64,000 bases of DNA from Medakamo hakoo (lineage: Eukaryota > Chlorophyta > Trebouxiophyceae > Coccomyxaceae), in contig CP089465.1 of assembly GCA_026636295.1 (NCBI GenBank), positions 248,001 through 312,000 on the forward strand, read 5' to 3'. Position numbers and translations under genes: made by a program. Of the stretch, positions 10,054 to 20,659 are shown piece by piece; within the stretch, counting starts at the first letter, position 1, and the number at the start of each line of letters is the position of its first letter. A model generated the notes under the pieces. The model saw only the letters and a list, made by a program, of their open reading frames with translations, ran no database searches and was not told the DNA's origin.

Positions 10054-10967
10054 TCACACCTCGCCCGCCCCCAGCGCCGCCTCCACAATGCCAAGGCTGC
10101 CCGCCTTTTCCGCTTCCACCGCCGCGTCCGCGGCCGCGACCGCCCGGGCCGCCGCCCCCCGCCCCGGCTCCACGGGCACGCCGCCCACGACCAGCTCGTC
10201 CAGGGCGTGGTGCGCCACGTGGAAATTAAACACCAGGTCCAGCTCGCACACGTTGCCGAAGATGGCGTCCAGGACTTCGACGTACAGGTGGGCGGTGGCC
10301 AAGGCGGCCAGCTCGTTGTCGCCGGGCGTGCTGGTCGTCACTTGCCCCTCACCCGGCGCGCTCGCGGCGCTCGGCCCGTCGATGCCCAGCACGAAAAACA
10401 GGGAGGCGTACCGCCGGTAGACGACTCGAAAATCGGCCACTTCCAGGATGTTGCAGGCTTTGGGGGACCGGGCCAGGACGGTGGACGTCAGCTCGCGGAC
10501 GAGCTGGCGTGGTGTCGGGGGGGGGGGCGGGGGAGGGGGGACGCGCCGTGAGAGGGGTGGAAGGCCCTTTTTTTTTTGTTTCCGGGCGCCGCCACCCCCA
10601 CCCCGCAGCCACCCGCACCCACACCACACACCCTCTCACCTTGGCTTTTTCCTTGGGCGGCAGCGGCACGTACCACTTGGCCAGGCGGACCTTGCCCTGG
10701 CGGGAGATGAGCAGGACAAACCGGATCTGGGGAGGACGGGGGTGGGGGGACGGGGGTGGTGGAGGCAGAGAGGGTGGTGAGGGAGTGCGCGCGGGCGAGC
10801 GGCGCCGAGGTGCCTCGCGCAGCGCGGCTCACCGGCGGAGGGCAGCTCGGCCGCCGCCGCTCCCACCCGCGGCGCGATCCTGGCCCGTGCGCGCTGGCAT
10901 TGTGGCGGCGCGGGCACGGGCGGGCGCCTGGGCGTGGGGTGACGCAAGGGGGGACCGAACGCACCAT
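10054..10967 (-). CDS. AP1S: AP-1 complex subunit sigma (clathrin adaptor small chain)
   Basis: Three exons are proposed: complement(10965..10967), which is just the ATG, complement(10640..10726) and complement(10054..10503), for 179 residues. Exon 2 ([19 protein letters not shown]) and exon 3 ([81 protein letters not shown]) follow AP-1 sigma closely. A Met is needed immediately before IRFVLL, and ATG followed by GTGCGT at 10967-10959 supplies it through a 238-nt intron; this first exon is the least certain part. An insertion of about 20 Ser/Pro/Gly-rich residues lies after GID, a surface loop. The AP-1 complex sorts cargo between trans-Golgi and endosomes. It is divergent from the MA3 gene. 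Confidence 0.9.
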
Positions 10968-11390
10968 CGGCCCTGCGTCTGGGCTCGCGCCCCGCCTCGC
11001 TTTCCGGCGCCGCGCGCCTCAAGCAGGCGGCGCGCTGGGCGGGGACGCGCGCGCTGGGTGCACGCGCGCGCCTGGGAGGAGGAGAGAGGCGCGCGTGCGA
11101 GGCTTCCGGGCCCCGCCGCGAGCACAGAAGACGCTGCAATGGCCCACGGCCGCGGCCGCGGCCCCGCCCCACAGCAGCGACGCAAACGGGCGTGCAGAGG
11201 GTTGGGCGCCCAGGACACACACAAACCCCGCCCGCCCCGGGGGCGGCGTCGCCCCTGTCGCTCGCAAACCCCGTCAGTGAAAGCAGCAGGCTTCACCCCA
11301 CTCTGCACACGCGGCGCGCGCCTCTCGGAAGCGCGCTCGCCGCCCCGCACCCTACGGACAACCTCCCCCCCCACCGCAGAGCCTCTCCCC
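10968..11390. promoter_or_regulatory. Divergent intergenic region between AP-1 sigma and MA3-protein genes
   Basis: A 423-bp interval between outward-facing starts. It is GC-rich with several GCGCGC runs and lacks a clear TATA box. No frame here shows family-level similarity, so the interval is read as two promoters plus leaders. Assignment is positional. Confidence 0.45.
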
Positions 11391-14300
11391 ATGCCCCGCG
11401 ACACAAAGCCCGACGCCCCGGCGGACCCGCCCGCCGCCCCGCTGTTGACCGATGCGCAACGCGCAGCCCTGGAGGCCGCTCTCGCATCCAAAAAGAAGGA
11501 GAAAGGTGAGTGCGGCTGGGGCGCGGGGGTGGGGGTGGACTCGTCCCCGTCCGCGTTCGCCATGCGGTGCTCCGTCGCCCCCTCCCCCAGCCCTCCCACC
11601 CCACCCCCACCGCCCGCCACTCCCCCTCCCTCCTCCCCTCCCCCAGGCGCCAAGTCCGACGCGGGCGGCCTGTTCGCCCCCCGCCCCAAGCCCACCCTGG
11701 GCGGTCAGTCCTCAGCCCCGCGCGGCATCGCCGGCTCGTCCGGCGGCGGCGGCGACCGCCACACCGCGCGGTCGGGGTGGGGCGGCGCCGGGCGCGGCGG
11801 CCCCAAAAAAGGCGGCGCGGGCGGGCGGTTCACCTGGGGCGCGGCGGGCGACGAGTTGGCCGACGACGCGGCGTGGGCCGGCCTGAAAGTCGGGTCCGCG
11901 CCCCGGGGCCCGGGCGGCTGGCACCCGAACGCCCAGGGCGCGGCGGGGCCGGCCGGCGCCTCGCTCGGCCGGCGCCGGTCGTCGCTCGACGCCCGCCGGC
12001 CGGCCGCGTCCGCGCCGCCCGGCCCGCCGTCCTCCTGGACGCCCGACCCGGCCATCGCCCTGGACCGGGGCGACCCGAACTACGACTCCGACGACGCCCG
12101 CGTCGCGGTCGGCGGCCGCGGGAGCGGGAGCTGGGGCGGCGGAGGCGGGCGTGCGGGCGCTCCCGCCCGGCCGCACCCCAGCCTGGAGGCCCGCATCGCG
12201 GAGTACAAGGCGGCCGTCTCCGCCCTGCTGGCCGAGTTTTTCTGCTCGGGCGACGTGGCCGCGGCCGCGGCCGGCCTGGCCGACCTGGGCGCGCCCGGCT
12301 TCGACGCCTTCTTCGTCAAACGGGCGGTGACGGCGGCGCTGGACCGCGGCGCGCGCGAGCGCGAGGCGACCTCCCGCCTGCTGGCCGCCCTGGCGGGCGG
12401 CGGCCCGTCCGCCGTCCTGCGCCCGTCCGCCCTGGCGTCCGGCCTGCGCGACGCCGCGGCGTCCACCGACGACCTGGCGCTGGACGTGCCGGGCGCGCAC
12501 GGCCTCGTCGGCACGTTTGTCGCGCGCGCGGTCGCCGACGACGCGCTGCCGCCGGCGTTCCTCGACTCCCTGCCCTCCGGGCCGACGCCCGGGGCGGGCG
12601 GCGGCGCGGCGGCCGTCCGTGCCGCGGCGTCGGACGCCCTGGCCGCCCCGCACGCGGCGGAGCGGCTGGCCCGGTGCTGGGGCGCCGCGTTCGCGGCGGA
12701 CGCGGGCGAGGACGGGGTGGACGGGGGCGCGCTCGACGCGGACGAGCTCGGGTCCGCGTCGCCGCCCCCGCGCTCCCGCCCGCCGCCCCCGCCGTCCTCC
12801 TCCCCACCGCTCCTCCCATCCTGCCCGCTCGTCGTGGGCCGCTTCGCCGCCGTCCGGGCCGCGGTGGCGTCCCTGGTGTCCGAGTACCTGGCGTCCGGGG
12901 ACGCCGGCGAAGCGGGCGCGTGCCTGCGCGGCCTGGCCGTGCCCTTTGCCCACCACGAAGCCGTCAAGCAGGCGGTGACGGCGGCGCTGGAGGCCGGGTG
13001 CCCGCCCGGCGGCGACCCGGTGGCCGGGCCCTCGTTCGGGGCCGTGGCCGCGCTGCTGGCCGGCTGGGCGGGCAGCGGCCTCGTCTCCGCCTCCCAGATG
13101 GCGGCGGGCTTTGACCGCGTGTCGGCGGCGCTGCCGGACACGGCCCTGGACGCGCCGAGCGCGCCCGCCACCTTTGCGGCCCTGGTGGCCGCGGGCGTGG
13201 CCGGCGGGTGGCTGGACCCCGACGCCGCGGGCGGCCGGGCCGGGCGGGCGGCGCTGCCTGGCGGCGGCGGCGGCGGCGGCGGCGCTGCCGCGTCCGGTCC
13301 GCCCGGTCCGCCCGCCGCCGACGGAGATGACGCGGCGTCCCTGGCGGCGCTCACCTCCGCGGCCGTCGCGGCCCTGGAAGCCGAGGCCGCGGCCGTCGGC
13401 GGGGGGGGCGGCGCCGGCGCGCACCACTACCACCCGCCCAGCGCCCGCGCGCTCGCCTACAAAGCCGCCGCGGTCGCCGCCGTCCGCGAGTTTTTCGCGT
13501 CGGGCGACGTGGACGCGGCGGACGCGGCCCTGGCGTCCGCGGCCGTGAGCGCGCGGTCCTCGCCGGCCACGCTGGGCGGCGCGGCCGTCAAGGCGGCCGT
13601 CCGCGCCGCGGTCGACCGCCGGCCGCGCGAGTGCGAGGCGGCGGCCCGGCTGCTGGCGGCCCTGGCGGCCCGCGGCTCGCTGCCCCGCCCCGCCATCGCC
13701 GCCGGCTTTGCCCGCCTGCTGGCCGGCGCTGAGGACCTGACGCTGGACGCCCCCGCCGCGCCGGGGCTGCTGGCCCTGTTCCTGGCGCGGGCCGTCGTCG
13801 ACGGCCTGCTGCCGTCTGGCTTCCTCGCGGCGCTCGTCCCGCACCTGCCGCCGTGCTCGCTGGCCGTCTCCGTCGTGGAAGCGGCGGGCGCGCACCTGGG
13901 TGCGCCCGGCGGGGCGGCGGCCGTGCGCGGGGCGTGGACGACGGCCGGCGCGCCCTGCGGGCCGGCTGGTGGCGGAGACGCGGCCGCGGCCGCGGCCGCG
14001 CCCACGCCCGCCGGGCTGCGCGCCGCCCTCCGGTCCGCCCTGGACGCGTATTACGCCTCCGGCGACGCGGCGGCCGTGCGGTCGACTCTGCACGCCCTGG
14101 CCGCACCTTTCTACCACCACGAGCTGGTGCGGGCGGCGTTGGGCGACGCGGTCGGCGCGGACGGCGGGGCGTGGGACGCCCTCCTGGCCAAGAGTGGCGG
14201 GGGCGGGGGCGGGGGCGGGGGCGGCCCGCCGCCCGCGCCGTCCCTGCCGCCCACCGCCCGGTCCGCTCTGGCGCTGTTGGCGTCTCTGGCGGCCTCCGGC

Positions 14301-14462
14301 GACGTCTCCACCACGCAAGCGGCCGGCGGCGTGGCGCGGTTCGAGGGCGGCCTGGACGGGCTGCTGGCGGCGGTGGGGCCGGGCGCGCGCGCGCGCGCGA
14401 CCGCGCTGCTGGCGGCGGGTCGGGCGGCGGGGGCGCTGCCGCCACCGTCGGCGGAAGAGTGA
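11391..14462 (+). CDS. MA3-domain translation regulator with four MA3 repeats (plant MRF type, PDCD4-related)
   Basis: Two exons, 11391..11505 and 11647..14462 (phase 1), give 976 residues. After a charged, Gly-rich N-terminal region (FAPRPKPTLGG, NYDSDD near residue 225), four MA3 domains follow at about 217-345, 436-563, 638-766 and 827-973. Each begins with a FFxSGD-type helix (LLAEFFCSGDVAAA, LVSEYLASGDAGEA, VREFFASGDVDAA, LDAYYASGDAAAV) and has the VKxAVTAALD and LLAAL helices. Four MA3 copies is the architecture of plant MRF proteins, which bind eIF4A and tune translation under TOR and energy control; animal PDCD4 has two. Linkers are long and of low complexity. The fourth domain is interrupted by a Gly run (14196-14222), so it may fold less well. 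Confidence 0.9.
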   Translation: MPRDTKPDAPADPPAAPLLTDAQRAALEAALASKKKEKGECGWGAGVGVDSSPSAFAMRCSVAPSPSPPTPPPPPATPPPSSPPPGAKSDAGGLFAPRPKPTLGGQSSAPRGIAGSSGGGGDRHTARSGWGGAGRGGPKKGGAGGRFTWGAAGDELADDAAWAGLKVGSAPRGPGGWHPNAQGAAGPAGASLGRRRSSLDARRPAASAPPGPPSSWTPDPAIALDRGDPNYDSDDARVAVGGRGSGSWGGGGGRAGAPARPHPSLEARIAEYKAAVSALLAEFFCSGDVAAAAAGLADLGAPGFDAFFVKRAVTAALDRGAREREATSRLLAALAGGGPSAVLRPSALASGLRDAAASTDDLALDVPGAHGLVGTFVARAVADDALPPAFLDSLPSGPTPGAGGGAAAVRAAASDALAAPHAAERLARCWGAAFAADAGEDGVDGGALDADELGSASPPPRSRPPPPPSSSPPLLPSCPLVVGRFAAVRAAVASLVSEYLASGDAGEAGACLRGLAVPFAHHEAVKQAVTAALEAGCPPGGDPVAGPSFGAVAALLAGWAGSGLVSASQMAAGFDRVSAALPDTALDAPSAPATFAALVAAGVAGGWLDPDAAGGRAGRAALPGGGGGGGGAAASGPPGPPAADGDDAASLAALTSAAVAALEAEAAAVGGGGGAGAHHYHPPSARALAYKAAAVAAVREFFASGDVDAADAALASAAVSARSSPATLGGAAVKAAVRAAVDRRPRECEAAARLLAALAARGSLPRPAIAAGFARLLAGAEDLTLDAPAAPGLLALFLARAVVDGLLPSGFLAALVPHLPPCSLAVSVVEAAGAHLGAPGGAAAVRGAWTTAGAPCGPAGGGDAAAAAAAPTPAGLRAALRSALDAYYASGDAAAVRSTLHALAAPFYHHELVRAALGDAVGADGGAWDALLAKSGGGGGGGGGGPPPAPSLPPTARSALALLASLAASGDVSTTQAAGGVARFEGGLDGLLAAVGPGARARATALLAAGRAAGALPPPSAEE

Positions 14463-14664
14463 GAGGGAGAGAGGGACGGGAACGGAGGGGAGGGGTGTGG
14501 GAAGCGGGAGGGCGCGGGACGCGTGCTGCTGCTGCTGCTGCTGCTGTGCGGCTTTTTGTCGACCTGGGGGGGGGGGTCGGAGGGGGAGGGGTGTGTGCGT
14601 GTGTGCGTCGGTCGCGTTTTTTTTTCTGTTGCCTTTCCACTAAAAAAACAGGGGGAGGGCCGCT
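14463..14664. repeat. Convergent 3' gap with (GCT)7 microsatellite
   Basis: The 202-bp space between the MA3 gene stop and the MFS gene stop carries a seven-unit GCT/CTG trinucleotide run at 14525-14545 and a G9 run near 14567-14575, plus T9 at 14618-14626. It can only hold overlapping or abutting 3' untranslated regions. Confidence 0.85.
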
Positions 14665-16900
14665 CTACACCCGCTGCGCGCCGCCTCCACCCCCACCCCC
14701 GCCGCCCGGCGCCGGGCCACCGACCACGACAGGCTTCACGTCCGGGGCGATGAGCGGGAGGACGAGGCCGTACGCCAGGGCGCCCGCCGCGCCGATGCCG
14801 GCCAGGCCGCCCGCGGCCGCGCGGTACGACCCCGTCGCGGCGCGCGCCGCGCCAAAGAGCGCGGGCCCCACCAGGCCGCCCGCGTTGCCCAGGCCGTTGG
14901 TGACGGCGTACCCCACCGCCGCGGCCGGGCCGGCCAGGAAGGAGGCCGGGTACGAGGAGACGACGCCCGCGCAGGCGAAGACCTGGGCGGACAGGAGCAG
15001 GCAGGCAAAGGCGGCGGCGGACCGGGCGGGGGTGAGGGGGGCGGGCGGCCCGCCGCCGCCCGGCGACGCGGGGCCGGGCAGCGCCGCCGCCAGGCCCGCC
15101 AGCCCCACCACGCACACGCCGATCGGCCAGACGACGTGCCACCGCCGCTCGCCCGTCAGTTTGGAGTGGCGGCCGTTGAGCAGGGTGGCGGCGGCCGCGA
15201 CGCCAAAGGGGATGGCGGACAGGGCGGCGGCCGCGGCCACGCGCCCCGTGCGCGGCGGGTGCGCTGTGTGCGCTGTGTTGTGTCCCCCGCCCCCGCCCAG
15301 GATGGCGTCGACCAGCAGGGGCGTCCAGTACAGGGTCGCGTACTTGCAGGCGGACACCGCGACTTCCATGGCGCCCAGGGCCCACGTGCGCCAGGTGCCG
15401 GCGCCCGCGCGCGCGTCGGCCGCGGCGAGGCGGGCCCAGCGGCGCGGGCCGCCCGGCGGGAGGGGGGAGGCCGGCGGCGGCGCGCACTGGCCGGCCGGCC
15501 CGCCGCCGCTGCCGCCGCCCTCGGCGAGCTTGGCGCCGGCCGCTTGGCGCGCGGTCAGCCACGCCCGCTCGTCGGGCGTCAGGAAACGGGCGGACGCCGG
15601 GTCGCTGGGCAGGCGGGCGACCCACAGGGCGAGGAGCTGTGTGTGGGCGGGGGAGACGGTTTTTTTGTGTGTGAGGGTGGGGGTGGGGGTGGGGGCGCAC
15701 AAAAACATACGGGGGACGCAAAAGGGGGGGGGGTGAAAAAGCCCGACGACCCGCGCCCGGGCGCAAAAAGCGAGCGCGGTCCGTGCGCGTCACACACACA
15801 CTCCAACTCTCACCAGCGTGGGCACGGCCTCGGCAATGAACAGCCACCGCCACCCGGCCACGCCGGCGAGCCCGTCGGCGGCGAGCAGGCCCGCGGCCAG
15901 CGGCCCGCCCGCGATCTGGGCGACGGACACGCACGCCAGCAGGGCCGCGTACGCGTGCGCGATCTCGGCGGGGGCGTAAAACGCTTGCAGCGTCGCCCAC
16001 ATCAGGGGGAACGTGCCCGCCTCCGCGATGCCCAGGGCGATGCGCGTGACGTAAAAGGAGGCGGGCGTCGAGACGGCGGCCATCGCGGCCGCGGCCGTCC
16101 CCCACGCCACGCAGCAGGCCGCCAGGCCGGCGGGCGCGCCGCCCGGCATGAACCGGATGATGAGCCAGACGAGGGGCACTTGGGGGAGGCAGTAGCCCAG
16201 GAAGAAGAGGGAGGCGCCGTACCTGAGTGGCCGCCGGGAGTGGGGGGTGGAGGGCGGGGGGGATGGGGTTTTTGAGCGGCGCGCCACTGACCGCTTTTTT
16301 TTTCCGGCTGTCCTTCCGCTGCCGCCGCCCGCCCCACCCACCCTCCTCAAAAAAAAACTCACCCGTACTGGGCTTCAGTGATGCCCGTCGCTGCCCGCAT
16401 CGGCAGGGCGGCAAAGGCGAGGTTGGACCTGCATCGGTGTGTGTGTGGGGGGGGGGAGGGGAGCGGGCGGCACTGAGGGCTGGCGGTCCAAGGCCCCACA
16501 AGCCTGGAGGCCCGGGGAGCGGCCGCGGCGCCGTGAGGGGGGAGCGGCTCCCCCTCCCTCTCCCACCTCACCTGTCCAGGTAATTGACCAGGGTCAGCGT
16601 GCACAGGGCGGGCAGCAGCCCCCGGCCCACCTTGGCCGCGATGGCAGGGGAGACAGCCGACGCCGGGACGGACGGGGCTGGGTGCGGGTGGTGCGGCGAG
16701 ATGGCCGGACCCCCGCCCCCTCCGCCCCCGTTTTCAATGCCGTCAAAGGTGGCGGCCGCCAGGCCGAGGGCGGAAGACGAGGTGGTGAAGGGCGGGCCGG
16801 AGGGGCTGCCCGGCTCGCCGCCCAGGAGGGAGGTGCGCTCGCTAGTTGTGGCGGCGAGCGCCAGGGTTGGCGGAGGAGGGAGCGGCGCCCTGTCCACCAT
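14665..16900 (-). CDS. Major facilitator superfamily anion:cation symporter (ACS family-like)
   Basis: Four exons, complement(16572..16900), (16363..16428), (15814..16222) and (14665..15636), give 591 residues with about 12 membrane segments. The ACS-family signature spans the exon joins: VNYLDRSNLAFA, then GITEAQYGYGASLFFLGYCLPQVPLVW, then the loop-2/3 region MPGGAPAGLAAC and RIALGIAEAGTFPLMW. The second half has TLYWTPLLVDAIL, WPIGVCVVGLAG and SSYPASFLAGPAAAVGYAVTNGLGNAGGLVGP, typical of the phthalate/allantoate and hexuronate transporter branch of organic-anion symporters. Substrate is unknown. The roughly 80-residue soluble N-terminal region is Pro/Gly-rich and does not look like a transit peptide. 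I took the ATG at 16900; an in-frame ATG at 17029 is possible. Two introns carry long T or A runs. Confidence 0.87.
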
Positions 16901-17607
16901 GTCCGCGCCCTCCGCCCCCCTCACCGCGTCGTGCGGCGCCCGGGGGATTGCGCCGTGGCGTGCGCGCGGGCGTCCGGCGCCCGACTGGGGGGTGGCGTCC
17001 CCGTCCGAGGCCGGGGGCGTGGCGCGCATGCCTCGAGCGCGTGTGCAGAGTGGGGGGAGGGAGGAGGAGGGAGCAGAGCACTCGCTGCCCGCCGCGTCTG
17101 CCACTGCTGCGACACTGCGAGGGAGGCAAGAACAGAAGGGCGGGCGGGGCTTTGCTCACCCCTCTCCGCAGCTGAGAGCGCGCACACCGTCCCTCTCACA
17201 CCGCGCCCACGCGAGCAGGGTGCCTCCCGTGGTGGGACAAGCCCTGAAGAGAACACACACGCCGCCGGGGTGCGTTTTTTTTCTGTTTGTTGGCCAGGAA
17301 CCCATTCGGCTTCTGCGCACAGCAGCCCCGCCGCGCGGCCGCGCTCCGCGCCTCCCCTGATCGCGTCGCGCCCGCAGGTCGATGATCCAGGCACAGGGTG
17401 TGCCTGCGACGTGGGAAAATCAGGGTTTGAATGCGCGGGCCGTGTGCGGCGGGCCGTTGCACGCCAGCCATCGGCGCTCGCGGCCGCCTCCCCCCCCTTC
17501 TCCCATCCATCCAGCGGCCGGGGCGCCCTCCCTCCCTCCCCCGCTCACACACCCCTCCACACACACCCATTTCCCCCCCTCCCTCAGCACCGAAGGCGCG
17601 CAACACC
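16901..17607. promoter_or_regulatory. Divergent intergenic region between MFS and RuvB-like 1 genes
   Basis: About 700 bp without a supported gene. The left part may encode an N-terminal extension of the MFS protein if the ATG at 17029 is used. The right part (17440-17600) is strongly C/T-rich with CCCCTCCC tracts ending in CCCTCAGCACC, which resembles the 3' end of an intron, so the RuvB-like mRNA may have a spliced 5' leader. Confidence 0.4.
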
Positions 17608-19062
17608 ATGCGCATCGAGGAAGTGGCGTCCACGGCCAAAGCCGCCCGCGTCGCGGCCCACACCCACATCCGGGGCCTGGGCCTCGGCCCCGACGGGTGC
17701 GCCCTCCCGGCCGCCGCCGGCTTCGTGGGCCAGGCCCCCGCCCGGGAGGCGTGCGGCATTGTGGTCGACCTCATCAAAGCCAAGAAAATGGCGGGGCGGG
17801 CCCTGCTGCTGGCGGGCGCGCCCGGCACGGGCAAGACCGCGCTTGCGCTCGGCATCTCGCAGGAGCTCGGCGCGCGCGTGCCCTTCTGCCCGCTCGTCGC
17901 GTCGGAAGTCTTCTCCGCGGAAGTCAAGAAGACGGCCGTCCTGATGGAGCACTTTCGCCGGGCCATCGGCCTGCGCATCCGGGAGACCAAGGAAGTGTAC
18001 GAGGGCGAGGTGACGGAGCTGACGCCGGAGGAGGTGGTCGCCCCGCCGCCCCTGGCCGGCGGCGGCGGGCCCGGCGGCGGCTCGACCTACGGCAAAGCCG
18101 TCTCCCACGTGATCCTGGGCCTGAAGACCGCGCGCGGGTCCAAGCAGCTGCGCCTGGACCCGGCCATCCACGCCGCCCTGCTGCGCGAAAAGGTGGCGCC
18201 GGGGGACGTCGTGTACCTGGAAGCCGCGTCGGGCGCGGTGCGCCGCGTCGGGCGGTGCGCGGCCCACGCCGGCGCGTACGACCTGGGCGGCGAGTCCTAC
18301 GTCCCCCTGCCGACGGGCGACGTGCACAAGCGGCGGGAGGTCGTCCAGGACGTCACGCTGCATGATCTGGACGCGGCCAACGCCCGGCCGGGCGGCGCGG
18401 GCGGCGCGGGTGCGGGCACGCGCGACCTGGCGGCCGCCCTGGCCGCCGCGTCCGGCGGCCGCCCCCGCAAGACCGAAATCACGGACAAGCTGCGGGCGGA
18501 AGTCAACGCGGCCGTGGACCGCCACATCGAGGCGGGCGTGGCCGAACTCGTCCCCGGCGTCCTGTTTATCGACGAGGCGCACATGCTCGACGCCGACTGC
18601 TTCGCCTGGCTGAACCGGGCGCTGGAGTCCCCGCTGTCGCCCGTCGTCGTCCTGGCGACCAACCGGGGCGTGTGCCCCGTGCGCGGCAGTGGCGCCGCCG
18701 ACGGCTCCGGCGCCGTCTCCTCGCCGCACGGCATCCCCGTCGACCTGCTCGACCGCCTGGTCATCGTGCGGACGGTCCCGTACACCCCGGCCGAGGCGGC
18801 CCAGGTCCTGGCGCTGCGGGCGGGCGTGGAGGGCGTGGCCCTGGCGGACGCGGGTGCCCTGGCGGCCCTGGGGGCGATCGCCGCGTCCGCGTCGCTGCGC
18901 CACGCGGCGGCCCTGCTGTCGCCTGCGGCCGTGCTGGCGGGCGCGGCCGGGCGGGAGGCCGTGACCGCCGACGACGTGGCGGCGGCGCGGTCGCTGTTTA
19001 TGGACGCGCGGGCGAGCGCGGCCGTGCTGGCGGCGGCGGCGCCCGGGGAGTATGTTGGGTGA
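17608..19062 (+). CDS. RVB1: RuvB-like AAA+ ATPase 1 (pontin/TIP49a)
   Basis: One intronless frame of 484 residues (eukaryotic RUVBL1 is about 456). It is recognisable throughout: [55 protein letters not shown], Walker A GAPGTGKT at 70-77, [46 protein letters not shown] with Walker B Asp322-Glu323, and [24 protein letters not shown] and the [13 protein letters not shown] sensor-2 region. The Gly-rich insert after PEEV and the Ala-rich insert after NARP account for the extra length and lie in the DNA-binding insertion domain region. RVB1 works as a hetero-hexamer with RVB2 in INO80/SWR1 chromatin remodelling, snoRNP assembly and the R2TP chaperone. The first ATG fits the family start exactly. 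Confidence 0.97.
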   Translation: MRIEEVASTAKAARVAAHTHIRGLGLGPDGCALPAAAGFVGQAPAREACGIVVDLIKAKKMAGRALLLAGAPGTGKTALALGISQELGARVPFCPLVASEVFSAEVKKTAVLMEHFRRAIGLRIRETKEVYEGEVTELTPEEVVAPPPLAGGGGPGGGSTYGKAVSHVILGLKTARGSKQLRLDPAIHAALLREKVAPGDVVYLEAASGAVRRVGRCAAHAGAYDLGGESYVPLPTGDVHKRREVVQDVTLHDLDAANARPGGAGGAGAGTRDLAAALAAASGGRPRKTEITDKLRAEVNAAVDRHIEAGVAELVPGVLFIDEAHMLDADCFAWLNRALESPLSPVVVLATNRGVCPVRGSGAADGSGAVSSPHGIPVDLLDRLVIVRTVPYTPAEAAQVLALRAGVEGVALADAGALAALGAIAASASLRHAAALLSPAAVLAGAAGREAVTADDVAAARSLFMDARASAAVLAAAAPGEYVG

Positions 19063-19277
19063 AGGAGAGGGGGGAGGGAGGGGGGGGGGGCGTGCGCGCG
19101 GCCGTGTGTGTGTCTTTGCGAACGGAGGTGAACAGGGGAAAGGTCGTGCGGAGGCCCGTGCTCTGTGCGCGCACATGCCACTCACTCCGTCTTTCTCGCG
19201 CGTGCGCCGCGCATCAGCCGTCACTCGCACGCGCACTCGAGTCCGTCACACAGCAGTCTACGTCAACTCCCTTATTC

Positions 19278-20659
19278 ATGGGCCGTAAACGCGGCCACGG
19301 TGGCAGCGGCGGCGGCGGCGGACCGGACAAGAAGCGCGGCGGCGGCGGCAGTGCCGGCGGCCCTCCCCCCTCGACGTCCGGCGATCCTGCCGCGCCCGGC
19401 CCAGCCCGCCAGGGTGACGCCTATGACGCGGACAAGGTGCGCGCGCGCTGCTGAAGAGAGAGTGGGGGGAAGCGAGCGCCGTCCTTCTCTCTCCCTTCTC
19501 GGCTAGCCGGCGCGCGACGGCCCGCACCCTCAACCGCGCCCTCCCCCACCCCGCACCTCCCAGGGCCGCGCCGGCCACCCGCGGAAACGCTTCTACCGCG
19601 CCCGCGCCCACGCCAATCCACTGAACGACGGTTACTACGCCGACCTGCCAGACGCGCCGGGGGACGCGCGCTGGGAGGCGCTGTACCCGGAAGCCTTCGC
19701 GGCGGCGAGGGCGGAGGGCCGCCCCCCACCGACCGTGACCTCCGCTGACGTCGGCTGCGGCTTTGGGGGGCTGCTGGTCCGGCTGGCGCCCCACCTGGCG
19801 CCGGGCGAGCTGGCGCTGGGTATCGAGCTGCGGGACAAGGTGTGCGACTACGTCCGCGTCCGCGCGGCGGCGTTGAGGGCGGGCGGCGGGGGTGGGAGTG
19901 GGGGTGGGGGCGGGGAGGGCGGCGGCGGCGCGGACGCCGCCGCCGCTCCGACCGCGCCCAGCCCCACGCCCGTCCCGCGCGGCACCAACATCGCGGCCCT
20001 GCGCGTCAACGCCCAGCGCCACCTGCCGTCCCTGTTCCGCCCCCGCTCCCTGGCCCGGCTCTTCTTCCTGTTCCCCGACCCGCACTTCAAAGCGCGCACA
20101 GCGCGGCGGCGCATCGTCAGCCCCGCCCTGGCGGGCGAGTATGCGGCGCTGCTGGCGCCGGGCGGCATCCTGTACACGGCGACGGACGTGGAGGAGTTGG
20201 GCGGCTGGATGCGGCGGACGGTGCGTGGCTGTGTGTGTTTGGGTTTGGGACGGACGGGGGTGTGGGGGTGTGGGTGGGGTTGGGGGGGGGCGACCCTCTC
20301 GACGCGGCCCCCCTCTTTCCCACTCTCCCTCCCTCACGTGCACTCGGACCGGGGGCGCCACCCCCCACCCAAAACACAACACACAGTTGGACGCGCACCC
20401 CATGTACCGCCGCCTGTCTCCGTCCGCCCTGGCCTCCGACCCGGCCGCCGGCCTGCTGACCGAAGGCACGGAGGAGGGGCAGAAAGTCGCGCGCGCGCGT
20501 GGGACCGTGTGGGTCAACGTGTACGTGCGGCTGGCGGGGGCGCGGAGTCCGGGCGCCGTGGCGGCCGATCAGGCGGCGGACGATGCAGCTGGCAGCGAGG
20601 CGGGCGTGGGGTGGGAGGTCGTGGCGGCGGCGGCGGCGGCGGGCAAGGCGGGCGTGTGA
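19278..20659 (+). CDS. TRM8: tRNA (guanine-N7-)-methyltransferase, METTL1/TRM8 type
   Basis: Three exons, 19278..19436, 19564..20220 and 20387..20659, all joined in phase 0, give 362 residues. After a Gly/Lys/Arg-rich N terminus comes the eukaryotic motif HPRKRFYRARAHANPLND, the SAM-binding ADVGCGFGGLL (114-124), the GIELRDKVCDYV acidic loop, NIAALRVNAQRHLP, the catalytic-region LFFLFPDPHFK, RRRIVSPALAGEYAALL, YTATDVEELGGWM, HPMYRRL and the C-terminal TEEGQKV. The enzyme installs m7G46 in the variable loop of cytoplasmic tRNAs with a TRM82/WDR4 partner, which is not in this window. A Gly/Ala insert (about 40 residues) lies between the acidic loop and NIAALR. It lies 215 bp downstream of RVB1 on the same strand. 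Confidence 0.95.

Noticed and set aside
11712-14318. An 868-codon minus-strand open frame antisense to the MA3 gene
   Set aside because: Gly/Arg/Ala-rich text with no domain; the plus strand carries four clear MA3 domains.
17002-17104. An upstream extension of the MFS gene starting at 17029 or 17104
   Set aside because: 17104 is GTG rather than ATG, and the extra residues are Pro/Arg/Ala-rich without a membrane or transit signal; 17029 remains an alternative ATG.
17405-17440. A tRNA-like GGGTTTGAATG segment
   Set aside because: No matching acceptor stem, anticodon arm or D-arm; not a tRNA.
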